A stretch of DNA of 64,000 nucleotides from Candidatus Binatia bacterium. Lineage in GTDB: Bacteria > Desulfobacterota > Binatia > Bin18. The notes under the pieces are model-generated. The model saw only the letters and a list, made by a program, of their open reading frames with translations, was not told the DNA's origin and did not search any database. Positions 49,702 to 59,217 of this stretch are shown here, piece by piece (within the stretch, counting starts at the first letter, position 1; the number at the start of each line of letters is the position of its first letter). Both the position numbers and the translations under genes were made by a program. The stretch covers positions 62,001 to 126,000 of the forward strand of contig JAJEFA010000017.1 in the NCBI GenBank assembly GCA_022820725.1. The letters are read 5' to 3'.

Positions 49702-50967
49702 ATGCGAATAAGAAAACGGAGCGTTCTTGCTCTCACCGGTATACTGAGCCTGATAGGGCTGTTGTCAGCCGGCGTGTATGCCCAGGACGGAGATCAGGAA
49801 CTGCTGGACGGATTTCTGCCGTACCGTAACGGCAGTCCCCAGATTGACGGTATAACACCCGGCATGACGCTGACCAGAGAGAATGTGCAGGTTGCCGAAA
49901 AAGTGTTGCCACCGGAGATCGTCCGCGTTGTCCAGGCCGGAGAGTTTGAGATTCCCGTGCAGGCGACAACGGATTTTCCTATCCTTGAGGCCTATATGCA
50001 GGCGTCGATTAAACATGCCGGCCAAGTCCAACTCGGCGCGGATGGAGAACTCCAGAACTACACTCTTGGCCAGCCTTTCCCCCGCATTGACCCGGCTGAT
50101 CCGCAGGCCGGGCTTAAGGCCGCCTGGAATTACCGCATGCGCTATATGGGTGATACCATGACAACCCAAGGCGTCCTGCGCACGGTCAACAGTAGCGGCA
50201 ATACCGAACGGGCGGTGGACACCCGCTATTCACGCAGGTACGGCATGTTCCGGCCGAATCCGGAATTCAATGTAGCGAAATGGGAAAAGGAAGGGACTTG
50301 GTGGCGAGAACACTCGATTGTCATGAGCCCCCAGGATCTTGAAGGGGCTCAGAGTCTCACTTTTCACTACGCGGCGGACACCACCAACCAGAAGGGCTGG
50401 GCCTACGACCCGCAGAGCCGCCGTACGCGGAGCATCGTCGTCAATCATCAGTCGTCTTCATTTGAGGCGAATTTTCTCATTGAAGATCATGCCGGTTTTC
50501 AGGGTTATCTCCACAATTACACCTGGAAGTATCTGGGCGAGCAGGTGATGCTGATGCCGGGCTTCGTTGGCGGAAACCCCCCGGAGTATGGGGGCAAAGG
50601 CGGCTGGTATCCTCAGTCGCCGTGGGAGTTGCGCCAGGTCGTCGTTCTGGAAGCTACCCCCAACGATGCCAGCCATCCGTACGGCATGCGACGTTTTTAT
50701 ATTGACCGGCAGATTTATTCGGTCTTTTGCGTTGTCGTGTATGATCGCGAGGGCAACCATTGGCGGACCCTGCTCCACACGTTTGGCGACCCGGCCGACG
50801 ACCCGGACAATGCAGAGGTCAAGGGTACGCATCTCCACTTGGGCAATGTGTGGATTGACTACAAAAGCAATCGCGCTGCCTTGTGGACCGCCGACGAAGT
50901 CCTGATCAACAAACCGCTCAAACCCAGAAAGTTTACGGTCAAAGAGATGGTCCGTTTAGGGAAGTAA
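49702..50967 (+). CDS. DUF1329 domain-containing exported protein
   Basis: This encodes 421 residues from an ATG behind GAGGGGGCC. A signal peptide (~27 residues, ending VYAQDG) precedes a LolA/LppX-like DUF1329 domain: AAWNYRMRYMGDTMTTQGVLRTVNSSG, DQAGFQGYLHNYTWKYLGEQVMLMPG-like segment (here DHAGFQGYLHNYTWKYLG) and RRFYIDRQIYSVFCVVVYDREGNHWRTLLHTFG. Such proteins act in the periplasm, often encoded with a DUF1302 outer-membrane partner, as here 16 bases downstream, and are linked to export or uptake of hydrophobic compounds. Confidence 0.9.
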   Translation: MRIRKRSVLALTGILSLIGLLSAGVYAQDGDQELLDGFLPYRNGSPQIDGITPGMTLTRENVQVAEKVLPPEIVRVVQAGEFEIPVQATTDFPILEAYMQASIKHAGQVQLGADGELQNYTLGQPFPRIDPADPQAGLKAAWNYRMRYMGDTMTTQGVLRTVNSSGNTERAVDTRYSRRYGMFRPNPEFNVAKWEKEGTWWREHSIVMSPQDLEGAQSLTFHYAADTTNQKGWAYDPQSRRTRSIVVNHQSSSFEANFLIEDHAGFQGYLHNYTWKYLGEQVMLMPGFVGGNPPEYGGKGGWYPQSPWELRQVVVLEATPNDASHPYGMRRFYIDRQIYSVFCVVVYDREGNHWRTLLHTFGDPADDPDNAEVKGTHLHLGNVWIDYKSNRAALWTADEVLINKPLKPRKFTVKEMVRLGK

Positions 50968-50983
50968 GGTGTAGCTCCCAGCT

Positions 50984-52813
50984 ATGAGGCATAGCGTGCA
51001 GGGTCAGCAAGCAGTGGCGAAGAAGCGCACTTCATCGCGCCTGAGACAGGGCGGGCTGTTGTGTGTTCGTAGCCTGGTCGTTGGTCTATTGCTCTGGCCG
51101 GCCCTGCTGCACGCCCGCTTTCTGGACGAGTCCCAAACGCTACGCTTTAACGGTCGAGTGTATAACCGGACGGCTATGGCCGTGGAGAACGCGGGCGGCA
51201 ATACCCGTCTCCAGACGCCGTATAATTCCTTCAATATGCTCCAGAACCGCTCCTTCGTCCAAGTCGAATTACGACACGATCTGGTGGACTTGGTTGAGGG
51301 TAGCTATGAGGGCCATCTCAGTGTACTGGCGCCGCTGCTCAAGCCGCTTCAGTGGCTTCAGCTTGAGGACATCAGTTATTTCGTAACCTATCGGGGGGAG
51401 TACGACGGTGTCTGGGACTACGGACCCGACGTGTTCAGCGAGCGTTTTCCTCTGCACTCCAACTGTGGTCAGCCCAGCAAACAAAAACGGACCAGTCCGC
51501 GTCAGTTTGCTGACTGCTCGCGCGTCAACTCGCGCCGCAGCCTGCGTATGCGCCACCGGCTGTTTGAAGCCTATGTTGACCTGTCATGGGAGGCGCTTTT
51601 TTTACGTATTGGACGCCAAAACCTGTCCTGGGGGGAGACCGACGCCTTTCGGCTCCTGGATCAGATCAATCCGCTCGATGCCAGTTTTGGCGGCTTCCTC
51701 GTCTCCCTGGATGACCGCCGCGTACCCCTGGACATGGTGCGGGCCGTATACAGCTTTGAGGATGTCGGCCCCTTCTCCGAACTCAATATCGAGGGCTACG
51801 GCGCCTTTGACAAGAACATCTCCAGCCCGGTGCCGGTTGGTTCCCCCTGGTCAACCCCGAACCCGCCGGGGATACGTAGTGTCGTCAAAAAGCCGGCCCA
51901 GAATTTCAAGGACACCCGGGGCGGTTTTCGCGTCACCGCCAGAGTCGGTGAGCTGACGCTCTCCGCGGCGCATTACTACACGTTTCTGGATGCACCCGAG
52001 GTGCGCATTGTCACGCCCAGGACACGCCCCCCGATCAGCCTGGCGGCGTTTGAGCAGGCGGTCAACGCGGGACGGGCCTCTCAGTTCATCGTCGATCACT
52101 TCCAGGCCAATGTCCTGTATCCGAAAATTGCGATCTCCGGTCTGACCGCTTCTTTTCCCGTGCCGAAGTGGTATGCGATCATCCGTAGCGAGGCGGCCGT
52201 CTTCTGGGACGAACCGTTCTTTAAGAACTCCGGCGCCGCACATCTGCTCGGACCGGTCCTTTCCGGCGGCCAGATCACACCCGGTTACCGCCAGGTCGGG
52301 GTCGATCCCATTACCGGCTCGCCGCTGCTGGCGTATGAGAACGATATCGCCCACTCACACGTTGTGCGCTGGGTGCTGGGGATCGATATTAACCGCTATA
52401 TTCGTGCCCTCAATCCCCAGCAGTCTTTTATTATCAGCGGTCAGATGTTCGGCACGCATATCGTCGATTTTAACGACACGTCGCTGGCGTCAGCCGGGCC
52501 GTACGGCTTTGGTCATTTTGCGATTCCGGTGAGCGAGCCGAGTCGCCAGAACCGTTCCCTGGTCAATATCGATCAACACCAGTTTGTGAACACGCTGAGT
52601 ATCTCGACTTCCTTCCGCTCCGGGGTGATCAAACCCCAGTTGGTCTTCTTCTACGACTGGCAGGGCTCCTGGCTCGTCCAGCCGGGAGTCACGCTGACGC
52701 GGGACCCGTTCCGACTGACGCTTCAGTACAACTATCTCGATGGTCAGTATAACGGCATCGGCTTGCTGCGGGATCGGGATAATCTGATTACACAGCTTGA
52801 GGTGGTGTTCTAG
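50984..52813 (+). CDS. DUF1302 domain-containing outer-membrane barrel protein
   Basis: This encodes 609 residues. A basic N-region and a hydrophobic signal end at LLHARFLD. The barrel domain carries the family block LFLRIGRQNLSWGETDAFRLLDQINPLD near residue 205 and RRVPLDMVRAVYSF, and ends TQLEVVF with the terminal Phe. DUF1302/DUF1329 pairs are widespread in degraders of steroids, alkanes and aromatics. The last 26 bases overlap the convergent hisS. Confidence 0.9.
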   Translation: MRHSVQGQQAVAKKRTSSRLRQGGLLCVRSLVVGLLLWPALLHARFLDESQTLRFNGRVYNRTAMAVENAGGNTRLQTPYNSFNMLQNRSFVQVELRHDLVDLVEGSYEGHLSVLAPLLKPLQWLQLEDISYFVTYRGEYDGVWDYGPDVFSERFPLHSNCGQPSKQKRTSPRQFADCSRVNSRRSLRMRHRLFEAYVDLSWEALFLRIGRQNLSWGETDAFRLLDQINPLDASFGGFLVSLDDRRVPLDMVRAVYSFEDVGPFSELNIEGYGAFDKNISSPVPVGSPWSTPNPPGIRSVVKKPAQNFKDTRGGFRVTARVGELTLSAAHYYTFLDAPEVRIVTPRTRPPISLAAFEQAVNAGRASQFIVDHFQANVLYPKIAISGLTASFPVPKWYAIIRSEAAVFWDEPFFKNSGAAHLLGPVLSGGQITPGYRQVGVDPITGSPLLAYENDIAHSHVVRWVLGIDINRYIRALNPQQSFIISGQMFGTHIVDFNDTSLASAGPYGFGHFAIPVSEPSRQNRSLVNIDQHQFVNTLSISTSFRSGVIKPQLVFFYDWQGSWLVQPGVTLTRDPFRLTLQYNYLDGQYNGIGLLRDRDNLITQLEVVF

Positions 52814-54155
52814 GCTGGAGCGTGGCGATGAGATCGTCTTCCTCTAGCGATTGCTGCTCCCCGGTTGCCAAGTCCTTCAAGGTATAACGCTGGCGTTCGA
52901 TCTCGTCCGGTCCGAGAATCAGGGCATAGGGAATCTGCTGAGTGTCGGCGGCTGAGAGCTGACGCTTGAGTTTGCTCTGCTCCGGGTGGACCTCGACGGT
53001 AATGCCTGCCTGACGCAGGCGCGAGGCCAGTCCGACTGCCGGTGGCAGCGGAGTATCAGGCAGGACGCAGACCATCACCTGGGCCGTCAGTTGCAGGGTC
53101 GGAAACATCTGTCGCTCTTCCATTAAGAGCAGAATACGTTCCAGACCGAGGGAAAATCCGACCGCCGGAACCTGCCTGTTGCTGAACATGCCGACCAGAT
53201 TATCGTAACGTCCGCCGCCGCCTAAGGAACCGCTGAAGTCGGTTGAGACGACCTCGAAGATAGGGCCGGTATAATAGCTCAGACCTCGTGCCAGTGCCGG
53301 GGCCAAACGGATATGCAAACCTGCCGGGGCGTCCATGGTTAAGGACATAAGCGTTTCAATCTCGTTGAGCGCCTGCTGCGCCTCGGGCTGCAATAACTGC
53401 CCGCGCAAGGTTTCTAGTACGGCGTGGTTGCTCATCTCCGGGGTGATCGTTGTCATGGCGAGCAGACGTTGGGCCGACTCCTGAGCAATGCCGCGTTGCG
53501 TGAGTTCTGCCTGCACGCCGTCAACGCCGATTTTGTCCAGCTTATCAATGGCAATCAGAGCGGACCCTTCAAGACTGGGGTCAATGCCGGCCGCCCCGAT
53601 CATGCTGCGCAGAATCACCCGGTGGTTGAGCGCAATGGAGAAATTGGAAAAACCGAGCTCAAGCAGCGCGCTGCCGACCGCGTTCATCACCTCTGCTTCG
53701 GCCAGTAGCGACGTTGTGCCGGTCAGATCAACATCGCACTGATAAAACTCACGAAAGCGGCCTTTCGCCGGGCGGTCCGCCCGCCAGACGGGCTGAATCT
53801 GGTAGCGCTTGAACACCCTGGGGAGGCTGTTGCCGTACTGGGCTACCACGCGTGCCAGCGGAACGGTGAGATCGTAGCGCAGTCCAAGCTCGGCCAGGTC
53901 TCCGGCGTCGGGAGACGGTTTTTCCAGGGCGCGTGTCAGTTTGTCGCCCCGATGGAGGAGACGAAAGAGGAGTTGGTCGCCTTCCTCGCCATACTTGCCT
54001 AACAGCGTGGTCAGATTTTCGATGGCCGGGGTTTCGAGGGGCAGGAAACCGTAGCGCTGAAAGACGTTCTCGATCTTCGCCACAACGTAGCGTCGTTTTG
54101 CCACGGTCTCGGGTAAGTAATCTCGCGTGCCGCTCGGCGGCTTGGTGCTCGGCAT
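52788..54155 (-). CDS. hisS: Histidine--tRNA ligase
   Basis: This encodes 455 residues from an ATG behind GAGGTGAGCG. Class II motifs are visible: motif 2 FREFYQCDVDLTG, the HisA-type LARGLSYYTGPIFEV, motif 3 GGGGRYDNLVGMFSNRQVPAVGFSLGLERILLLM, and a C-terminal anticodon-binding domain (VMVCVLPDTPLPPAVGLASRLRQAGITVEV). It charges tRNA-His. It is a housekeeping gene within an otherwise accessory window and the best marker here for phylogenetic placement. Confidence 0.95.
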   Translation of the reverse strand: MPSTKPPSGTRDYLPETVAKRRYVVAKIENVFQRYGFLPLETPAIENLTTLLGKYGEEGDQLLFRLLHRGDKLTRALEKPSPDAGDLAELGLRYDLTVPLARVVAQYGNSLPRVFKRYQIQPVWRADRPAKGRFREFYQCDVDLTGTTSLLAEAEVMNAVGSALLELGFSNFSIALNHRVILRSMIGAAGIDPSLEGSALIAIDKLDKIGVDGVQAELTQRGIAQESAQRLLAMTTITPEMSNHAVLETLRGQLLQPEAQQALNEIETLMSLTMDAPAGLHIRLAPALARGLSYYTGPIFEVVSTDFSGSLGGGGRYDNLVGMFSNRQVPAVGFSLGLERILLLMEERQMFPTLQLTAQVMVCVLPDTPLPPAVGLASRLRQAGITVEVHPEQSKLKRQLSAADTQQIPYALILGPDEIERQRYTLKDLATGEQQSLEEDDLIATLQPRTPPQAV

Positions 54156-54249
54156 ACGCTCACCTCGAACAGGAGTGATCCCGAAGTGTATCCGTTCCGA
54201 AGAGAACTGTCAGGGCCGTAGGTCGAATGAGCGGGGTATCCCCAACCCC

Positions 54250-56187
54250 TTAGCCCTGATCCGTCGCCTGGAGGGCTGCGTGGCCCGTATCGGACAAGAC
54301 GAGACGCCGTTCCCATATACCATGGCTGCGCACCTGGCCGAGTCGTTCCAGGCGGCTGACGATCACGCCGAGCGTCGAGGCATTTGCTTCAATCGCTCGG
54401 CCCAAGGTCCGTAGCGTCTGCGGACCGCTCTCAATTTGTCTGAGGATTTGGCGCTCAATGGTGGGAAGCGAAGAGCGGGGCGGTATAACCGCTCCGGGTT
54501 CTTCAGTCTCCTCCCAGTGTTGCGCTCCCTGGGGAGTGAGCCCCAGGGTAAAAAATTCCGGCCCCGATTGCGCCCGCCGCCAAACCAAGCCCGCGGCTAT
54601 CAGTTCCTCGATTAAGCGGTTCCCGCGCGCAGTGTCCATGCCGAGAAAATCGGTCAGTTCGACCATCTGTCCATAGCCATGGTGCAACAGGTCCAGGAGT
54701 TGCGCATGCTCGGTGGTAAGGGCAGAGGGCTCATGGTCAACCCCGGAGCGGCTGTCCTGTTGGTTTGCCGGCTGTGAGGTTGCCAGCGAGATCAGAACGA
54801 TCAAGGGCAGGGTGGTGAGGGTTCCGATAAGGACGGTATGCGTTGACCACGCGGTCACGCCAGTCAGCTGTAATCCCTCGTATACCAGCATGACGACCAT
54901 CCCGATGAGTGTCCCCCAAAACGCTCCGGTTGCGTTTATCCGCGACCAGCGATGCCCGAGCAAAAAGATCAGCGCCGCCGGCCCCAACATCGCGCAGCTA
55001 ATGGCCAGCAGAAAATAGGGGCCGCCGGGGTAAAAACTGAGCAGCCAGATGCCGCCCCCGGTGACGACGGTGAGAATCCGGCTGATACGCAGAACCTGCT
55101 CTCGCGTTGCCTCCGGATGTAGAAAGCGTTGATACAGGTCACGCACCAGGGTCGAGGTAATCCCCAGGTGGGCGTTACTGGTGGTTGAGATGGTGGCAGC
55201 CAAGGCCGCCACCAAGCCGAAGAGCGCCACCCCTGAGGGAAGGTCGCGCATCAGCATGCCGTATGCGCTCATGGGGTTAGCCTCACCCAGAAAGTCTTGG
55301 CGATACACACTTCCCGCGTACAGTCCGAGCAGGCCCAACGCCCCGTGGACAACCACGACGACCACGACTCCGCCAATAAGATATTGCCAGCGGGCGACAA
55401 ACTCGGTGCGGGCGGCTGCGGCGCGCAGCCAGTAGTAATTGCCGCCCCACTGGATGAACATGCCAACCACCAGGGAGACGGTGATAATGCTGGGATAGCT
55501 CAGGCGGAGCCACGGAAACGTTCCTGCCGTTCCCTGGGTCAACGGAGCCGGGGATACAAACTGGGCTTGAATCATATCCCAGCCACCAAACGTCCAGGCA
55601 CAGTAGCCGACCAGCGCCGGCAGGAGGATGAAGCCCAGAATGACCTGTACGACATCGGTCAGGGTCAACGCCCACAGGCCGCCGAGGAGGAGAAACATGA
55701 CGTGGCCGCCGAGAATCAGCGTCACCATCAGCCACAGCGGAGCCTCAAGAAAGCCGGTCATGATCAGCGCCATGGCAATGACGTTCATGGCGACTAGGCC
55801 GGTCACGCCGAGGAGGGTGGCAATGCTGACAACCAGGCGGGTGCGCGCATCAAAGCGCATTTCCAACCACTCCGGCAGGGTATACGCACCGGAGCGACGG
55901 ACATACGGACAGGCCAGCAGACCGTATATCCAATAGCCGATGACCGCCGGCAGACTAATACCCCATACCCAGCCGAAAAAACCGTACTGAATGGTCAGGC
56001 CCGGAATAATACTGGTTACGCTGCCGGCAAACGCGATCCCACAGATCCCGGCAATGCCGGGGAGCAGACTGACCTGGCGGCCGGCCAGCAAATAATCGGC
56101 GTCGGTCGAAACCCAGCGTTTGGCATACCAGCCTAGAGACCAGAGCAGGGCAATCAAGATGAGAACGGACAGGACGGATATCAGCAC
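54250..56187 (-). CDS. Sodium:solute symporter fused to C-terminal winged-helix-like sequence
   Basis: This encodes 645 residues from GTG 56187 behind AAAGGAGGGAGTCC; a 17-residue longer frame lacks a site. Residues ~1-475 are an SSS transporter with ~13 helices: WVSTDADYLLAGRQVSLLPGIAGICGIAFAGSVTSIIPGL, SGAYTLPEWLEMRFDARTRL, GLVAALAATISTTSNAHLGITSTLVRDLY (sodium-site Ser/Thr). Residues ~500-645 are soluble with two winged-helix-like segments: AQLLDLLHHGYGQMVELTDFLGMDTARGNRLIEELIAAGLVWRR and ERQILRQIESGPQTLRTLGRAIEANASTLGVIVSRLERLGQVRS. A transporter ending in DNA-binding-like domains is unusual. It may sense or gate uptake. Confidence 0.8.
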   Translation of the reverse strand: MLISVLSVLILIALLWSLGWYAKRWVSTDADYLLAGRQVSLLPGIAGICGIAFAGSVTSIIPGLTIQYGFFGWVWGISLPAVIGYWIYGLLACPYVRRSGAYTLPEWLEMRFDARTRLVVSIATLLGVTGLVAMNVIAMALIMTGFLEAPLWLMVTLILGGHVMFLLLGGLWALTLTDVVQVILGFILLPALVGYCAWTFGGWDMIQAQFVSPAPLTQGTAGTFPWLRLSYPSIITVSLVVGMFIQWGGNYYWLRAAAARTEFVARWQYLIGGVVVVVVVHGALGLLGLYAGSVYRQDFLGEANPMSAYGMLMRDLPSGVALFGLVAALAATISTTSNAHLGITSTLVRDLYQRFLHPEATREQVLRISRILTVVTGGGIWLLSFYPGGPYFLLAISCAMLGPAALIFLLGHRWSRINATGAFWGTLIGMVVMLVYEGLQLTGVTAWSTHTVLIGTLTTLPLIVLISLATSQPANQQDSRSGVDHEPSALTTEHAQLLDLLHHGYGQMVELTDFLGMDTARGNRLIEELIAAGLVWRRAQSGPEFFTLGLTPQGAQHWEETEEPGAVIPPRSSLPTIERQILRQIESGPQTLRTLGRAIEANASTLGVIVSRLERLGQVRSHGIWERRLVLSDTGHAALQATDQG

Positions 56188-56351
56188 GGACTCCCTCCTT
56201 TGCCTGTCCTGATAGCTGAAGAAAGCCAATGGAGGCAAGGCGGAAGGATTACTATGTTGACCGCTCAGCCCTGAAGATTCTGTGGATTGGGTTGCATATT
56301 GGCCGCTGACCCAATAATGAGACTCTAGCGAGAAAAGGAAGGGAGAAAACC

Positions 56352-57410
56352 ATGGCTCAGTATGTCTACGCTGGGGCGTCGCAGTTTTCCAAGAACGGAC
56401 AGACCGCTCCGTCCAGCGGTTTGTGTCGTCAAGGAGTCGGAGAAACGGAGTGGCAGATTTTGAGCCAGGGCCTCCCGGAGCGGGCCGAGATCCGAGCCAT
56501 TCTTATCCATCCCGACAATCCGCACCTGCTGTACGTCGGTACCCAGCACGGGCCGTACCGCAGTACGGACGGCGGGGCGCACTGGGAGGAACTGGATTTT
56601 CCGGATGCCGGGATGGCGGTCTGGTCCTTGTTGTTTCGCCCAAACGATCCCCAGGTCGTGTATTGCGGCACCGCACCGGCGGCTATCTATCGGAGCGAGA
56701 ACGGCGGCGACACCTGGAAACGCCTGACCTTTGCCGAGCCGGCCGGCATGGTTGAAATGGGTTTTCCGTGTCGCATCATCGGCCTGGCGGCCGACCCGAA
56801 TGATCCGGATGCCGTGTACGCCGGTCTCGAGGTGGGCGGAATCATCCGCAGTCGAGACGGCGGCGACACCTGGGAAGACTGTACCTCAGCTCTGCTCCAG
56901 TTCGCCGAGCAGGATTATTTGAAGAGTCGTATTCTGAGCAACACCGATGCCGAAGGTATGATGGACACGCACGCCCTGGTGCTGAGTGCCGCGCAGCCGG
57001 GTAGCGTCTTTCTGGCCACGCGCATGGGTCTGTTCCAAAGCGCAGATCAGGGCCAGACCTGGGCGGATATGGAAATCTGGCGTTCTTCGCCGTTGGCGTA
57101 CGCGCGTGATATCCAGGTCGCCCCCAGTGACCCTAGTACGCTCTACGCCGCGTTGAGTCCGGGGGCGCTCACCCTGAATGGCTCCGTCTATCGCAGTCCG
57201 GACCTGGGTCAGACTTGGCAGCGCTTCGATCATGGTATCTCCCCCCGGAGTACCATGATGACCGTCGCCCTCAATAGACAGGATCCGCAGCTCGTATACT
57301 GTGGCACGCGGGAGGGCCAGGTGTTCGGCACTCAGGACGGTGGTACGACCTGGGGAGAGTCCGCGCTGCCGGACGGATGTCAGAACGTCTATACCTTGGC
57401 GTGCGGATAA
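56352..57410 (+). CDS. Asp-box (BNR) beta-propeller protein
   Basis: This encodes 352 residues from an ATG behind AAGGAAGGGAG. Six Asp-box repeats (S/x-D-x-G-x-x-W) recur about every 50 residues: RSTDGGAHW, RSENGGDTW, RSRDGGDTW, QSADQGQTW, RSPDLGQTW and GTQDGGTTW. This predicts a sialidase-like or photosystem-stability-like propeller. No catalytic Arg triad of sialidases is evident and there is no signal peptide. The family is common in these uncultured lineages; function is unknown. Confidence 0.85.
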   Translation: MAQYVYAGASQFSKNGQTAPSSGLCRQGVGETEWQILSQGLPERAEIRAILIHPDNPHLLYVGTQHGPYRSTDGGAHWEELDFPDAGMAVWSLLFRPNDPQVVYCGTAPAAIYRSENGGDTWKRLTFAEPAGMVEMGFPCRIIGLAADPNDPDAVYAGLEVGGIIRSRDGGDTWEDCTSALLQFAEQDYLKSRILSNTDAEGMMDTHALVLSAAQPGSVFLATRMGLFQSADQGQTWADMEIWRSSPLAYARDIQVAPSDPSTLYAALSPGALTLNGSVYRSPDLGQTWQRFDHGISPRSTMMTVALNRQDPQLVYCGTREGQVFGTQDGGTTWGESALPDGCQNVYTLACG

Positions 57411-57420
57411 CAACCCATTA

Positions 57421-57479
57421 CCTGGGAACGCGGCCATCCTGGTCGCCTAGGAGCGGGCTGGAAGCCCGCACTCCCAGGA
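57421..57479. repeat. Palindromic intergenic repeat after the propeller gene
   Basis: The segment opens CCTGGGAACGCGGCCATCCT, has the internal GCGGGCTGGAAGCCCGC hairpin and closes CTCCCAGG. It is a short member of the family at 14832 and 19207. It may double as a terminator for the propeller gene. Confidence 0.65.
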
Positions 57480-57589
57480 CCCCCGCCGCATTCCCCCCCC
57501 GAAAAACCCTTGCCCGAGCGAACCGTGTAGGCTAGAAATGATGCTCTCAAGTTTCAGTTCACAACACGCAAAAACGGAGGGAATGGAGA

Positions 57590-58747
57590 ATGACCGCAAA
57601 CGGAAAGTTTCCCTATAGCGGGGCGGTTGATGCCGACGGACACATCCTTGAGCCACCTGATACCTGGGAGAAGTATATTCATCCCAAATATAAGGACCGG
57701 GCCATCCGCCTGCACACCAATGAAGACGGGCTGGAGGTCCTGGAATTGGATGGACGACCTGCAAAATATTCCCAGCCGGGACAATTGGCCCAGTTCGGGG
57801 CGATGGGCAAAAAATCGGAAGAAGAAACCGCTCCTCACCCGGACCGTACCTATGTGGGTGAGGCGCCCTTTGGCTCGATGTATCCCAAAGAGCGGCTGGC
57901 CCGTATGGATCAGGAGGGCTTGGAAAAAGCCATTATCTATCCGAGTCTGGGCCTTTTGTGGGAAACCGAAGAGGTTGAGGGCCTCGATCTCCAGGCGGCC
58001 TACGCCGAGGCGTATAACCGCTGGGTGGTTGATTTCTGCTCCGACTCCGATGGCCGGCTGATCCCGATTGCCCATATCTCAATGGGAGATGGGAATGTAG
58101 CGGCCCAGGAACTGGAACGGGCGGTGCATGCTGGAGCCAAAGGCGCCTTCTTCGTACCGTTTACGCCAACCAATAAATCTCACGCCCACCCGGACTACGA
58201 CCCGTTCTGGGCCAAGGCCCAGGAGTTGGACGTCCCGGTCGGTATTCACCCCAGTGGTGAGCCACCCTCCAAGCGGGTACACCAACGCTTCAAGGATATG
58301 CAGAAATGGGCGCTGTGGCACTATAATGTGCACGGCGCGCAGGGTCCGCTCCAGGCCTTTACGGCGATGTTCCAGTACGGCCTGTTTGAGCGTTTCCCCA
58401 AGATCAAAATTGTGGTGCTGGAATCGGGTGCGGGCTGGGCCGGCTATCTGCTCAACCGTATGGACGCAGTGTTTGACAGCCCCCTGGGCGATACCGTCAA
58501 TCTCAAAGAAAAACCCAGCTATTATTTTTACCGCAACTGCTGGATTTCCGGTGATCCGGACGAAAAAGCCTTTGGTCATGTGGTGGACTTCGTAGGCGCA
58601 GATAAATTCTTCTGGGCCTCTGATTTTCCGCATCCCGACCATCCGGACAACTATATGGACGAGCTGGTCGAACTGGTTGAGCCCATGTCTGAGGCAACGC
58701 GGCAGAAGGTTATCGGCCAGAATGCGGCGCAGGTGTATAGCCTGTAA
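57590..58747 (+). CDS. Amidohydrolase_2 family protein
   Basis: This encodes 385 residues from an ATG behind ACGGAGGGAA. The metal-binding start is VDADGHILEPPDTWEKYIHPKYKDRAIR; later ligands are VGIHPSGEPP and FFWASDFPHPDHP, and Glu in VLESGAGWAGYL. It is close to the 42383 protein. A DUF3237 gene starts 10 bases downstream, in the same operon. Likely role: hydrolysis or decarboxylation in catabolism of an aromatic or cyclic compound. Confidence 0.9.
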   Translation: MTANGKFPYSGAVDADGHILEPPDTWEKYIHPKYKDRAIRLHTNEDGLEVLELDGRPAKYSQPGQLAQFGAMGKKSEEETAPHPDRTYVGEAPFGSMYPKERLARMDQEGLEKAIIYPSLGLLWETEEVEGLDLQAAYAEAYNRWVVDFCSDSDGRLIPIAHISMGDGNVAAQELERAVHAGAKGAFFVPFTPTNKSHAHPDYDPFWAKAQELDVPVGIHPSGEPPSKRVHQRFKDMQKWALWHYNVHGAQGPLQAFTAMFQYGLFERFPKIKIVVLESGAGWAGYLLNRMDAVFDSPLGDTVNLKEKPSYYFYRNCWISGDPDEKAFGHVVDFVGADKFFWASDFPHPDHPDNYMDELVELVEPMSEATRQKVIGQNAAQVYSL

Positions 58748-58757
58748 AAGGACGGCG

Positions 58758-59213
58758 ATGAAACTCGAATACCTGTGCGATTACACTGCCACCTTCATTA
58801 CCCCGATCAGCGTCGGCAAAGGGCCGCTCGGCGAGCGTATTGTGGCCGATCTGACCGGCGGGCATTTCGAGGGCCCGAGGATGAAGGGCAAGGTCCGGGC
58901 CAGCGGGGCCGACTGGGCTCTGGTCGGTCCGGACGGCAACCTGCGTCTCGACGTGCGGGCGGTCTTTGAGAGCGACGATGGGGCGGCGATCTATGTCACC
59001 TACCGGGCGCGTATGGAAGCCACCGAGGGTATTCGGAAAGCGCTCGCGGGTGGCGGCTCGACTAATTTCGGGGATAATTATTTTATCTCACAGATACAGT
59101 TTGAGACCGGTGACGAGCGGTATGCCTGGCTCAATAACCTGATGGCAGTGGGCGAGGGCAAACTCAAGCCCAACGAGGTGACCTATCGGGTGTACGCCGT
59201 CGTGCCGGATTAA
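58758..59213 (+). CDS. DUF3237 domain-containing protein
   Basis: This encodes 151 residues from ATG 58758 with GACGGCG upstream. The DUF3237 all-beta fold is matched by LCDYTATFITPISVGKGPLGERIVADLTGGHFEGPRMKGKVRASGADWALVGPDGNLRLDVRAVFESDDGAAIYVTYRAR and NYFISQIQFETGDERYAWLNNLMAVG. The family is small, cytosolic and uncharacterised, and often encoded with amidohydrolases or alcohol dehydrogenases. It converges on the NtaA-type gene, four bases away. Confidence 0.9.
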   Translation: MKLEYLCDYTATFITPISVGKGPLGERIVADLTGGHFEGPRMKGKVRASGADWALVGPDGNLRLDVRAVFESDDGAAIYVTYRARMEATEGIRKALAGGGSTNFGDNYFISQIQFETGDERYAWLNNLMAVGEGKLKPNEVTYRVYAVVPD

Positions 59214-59217
59214 CTTT

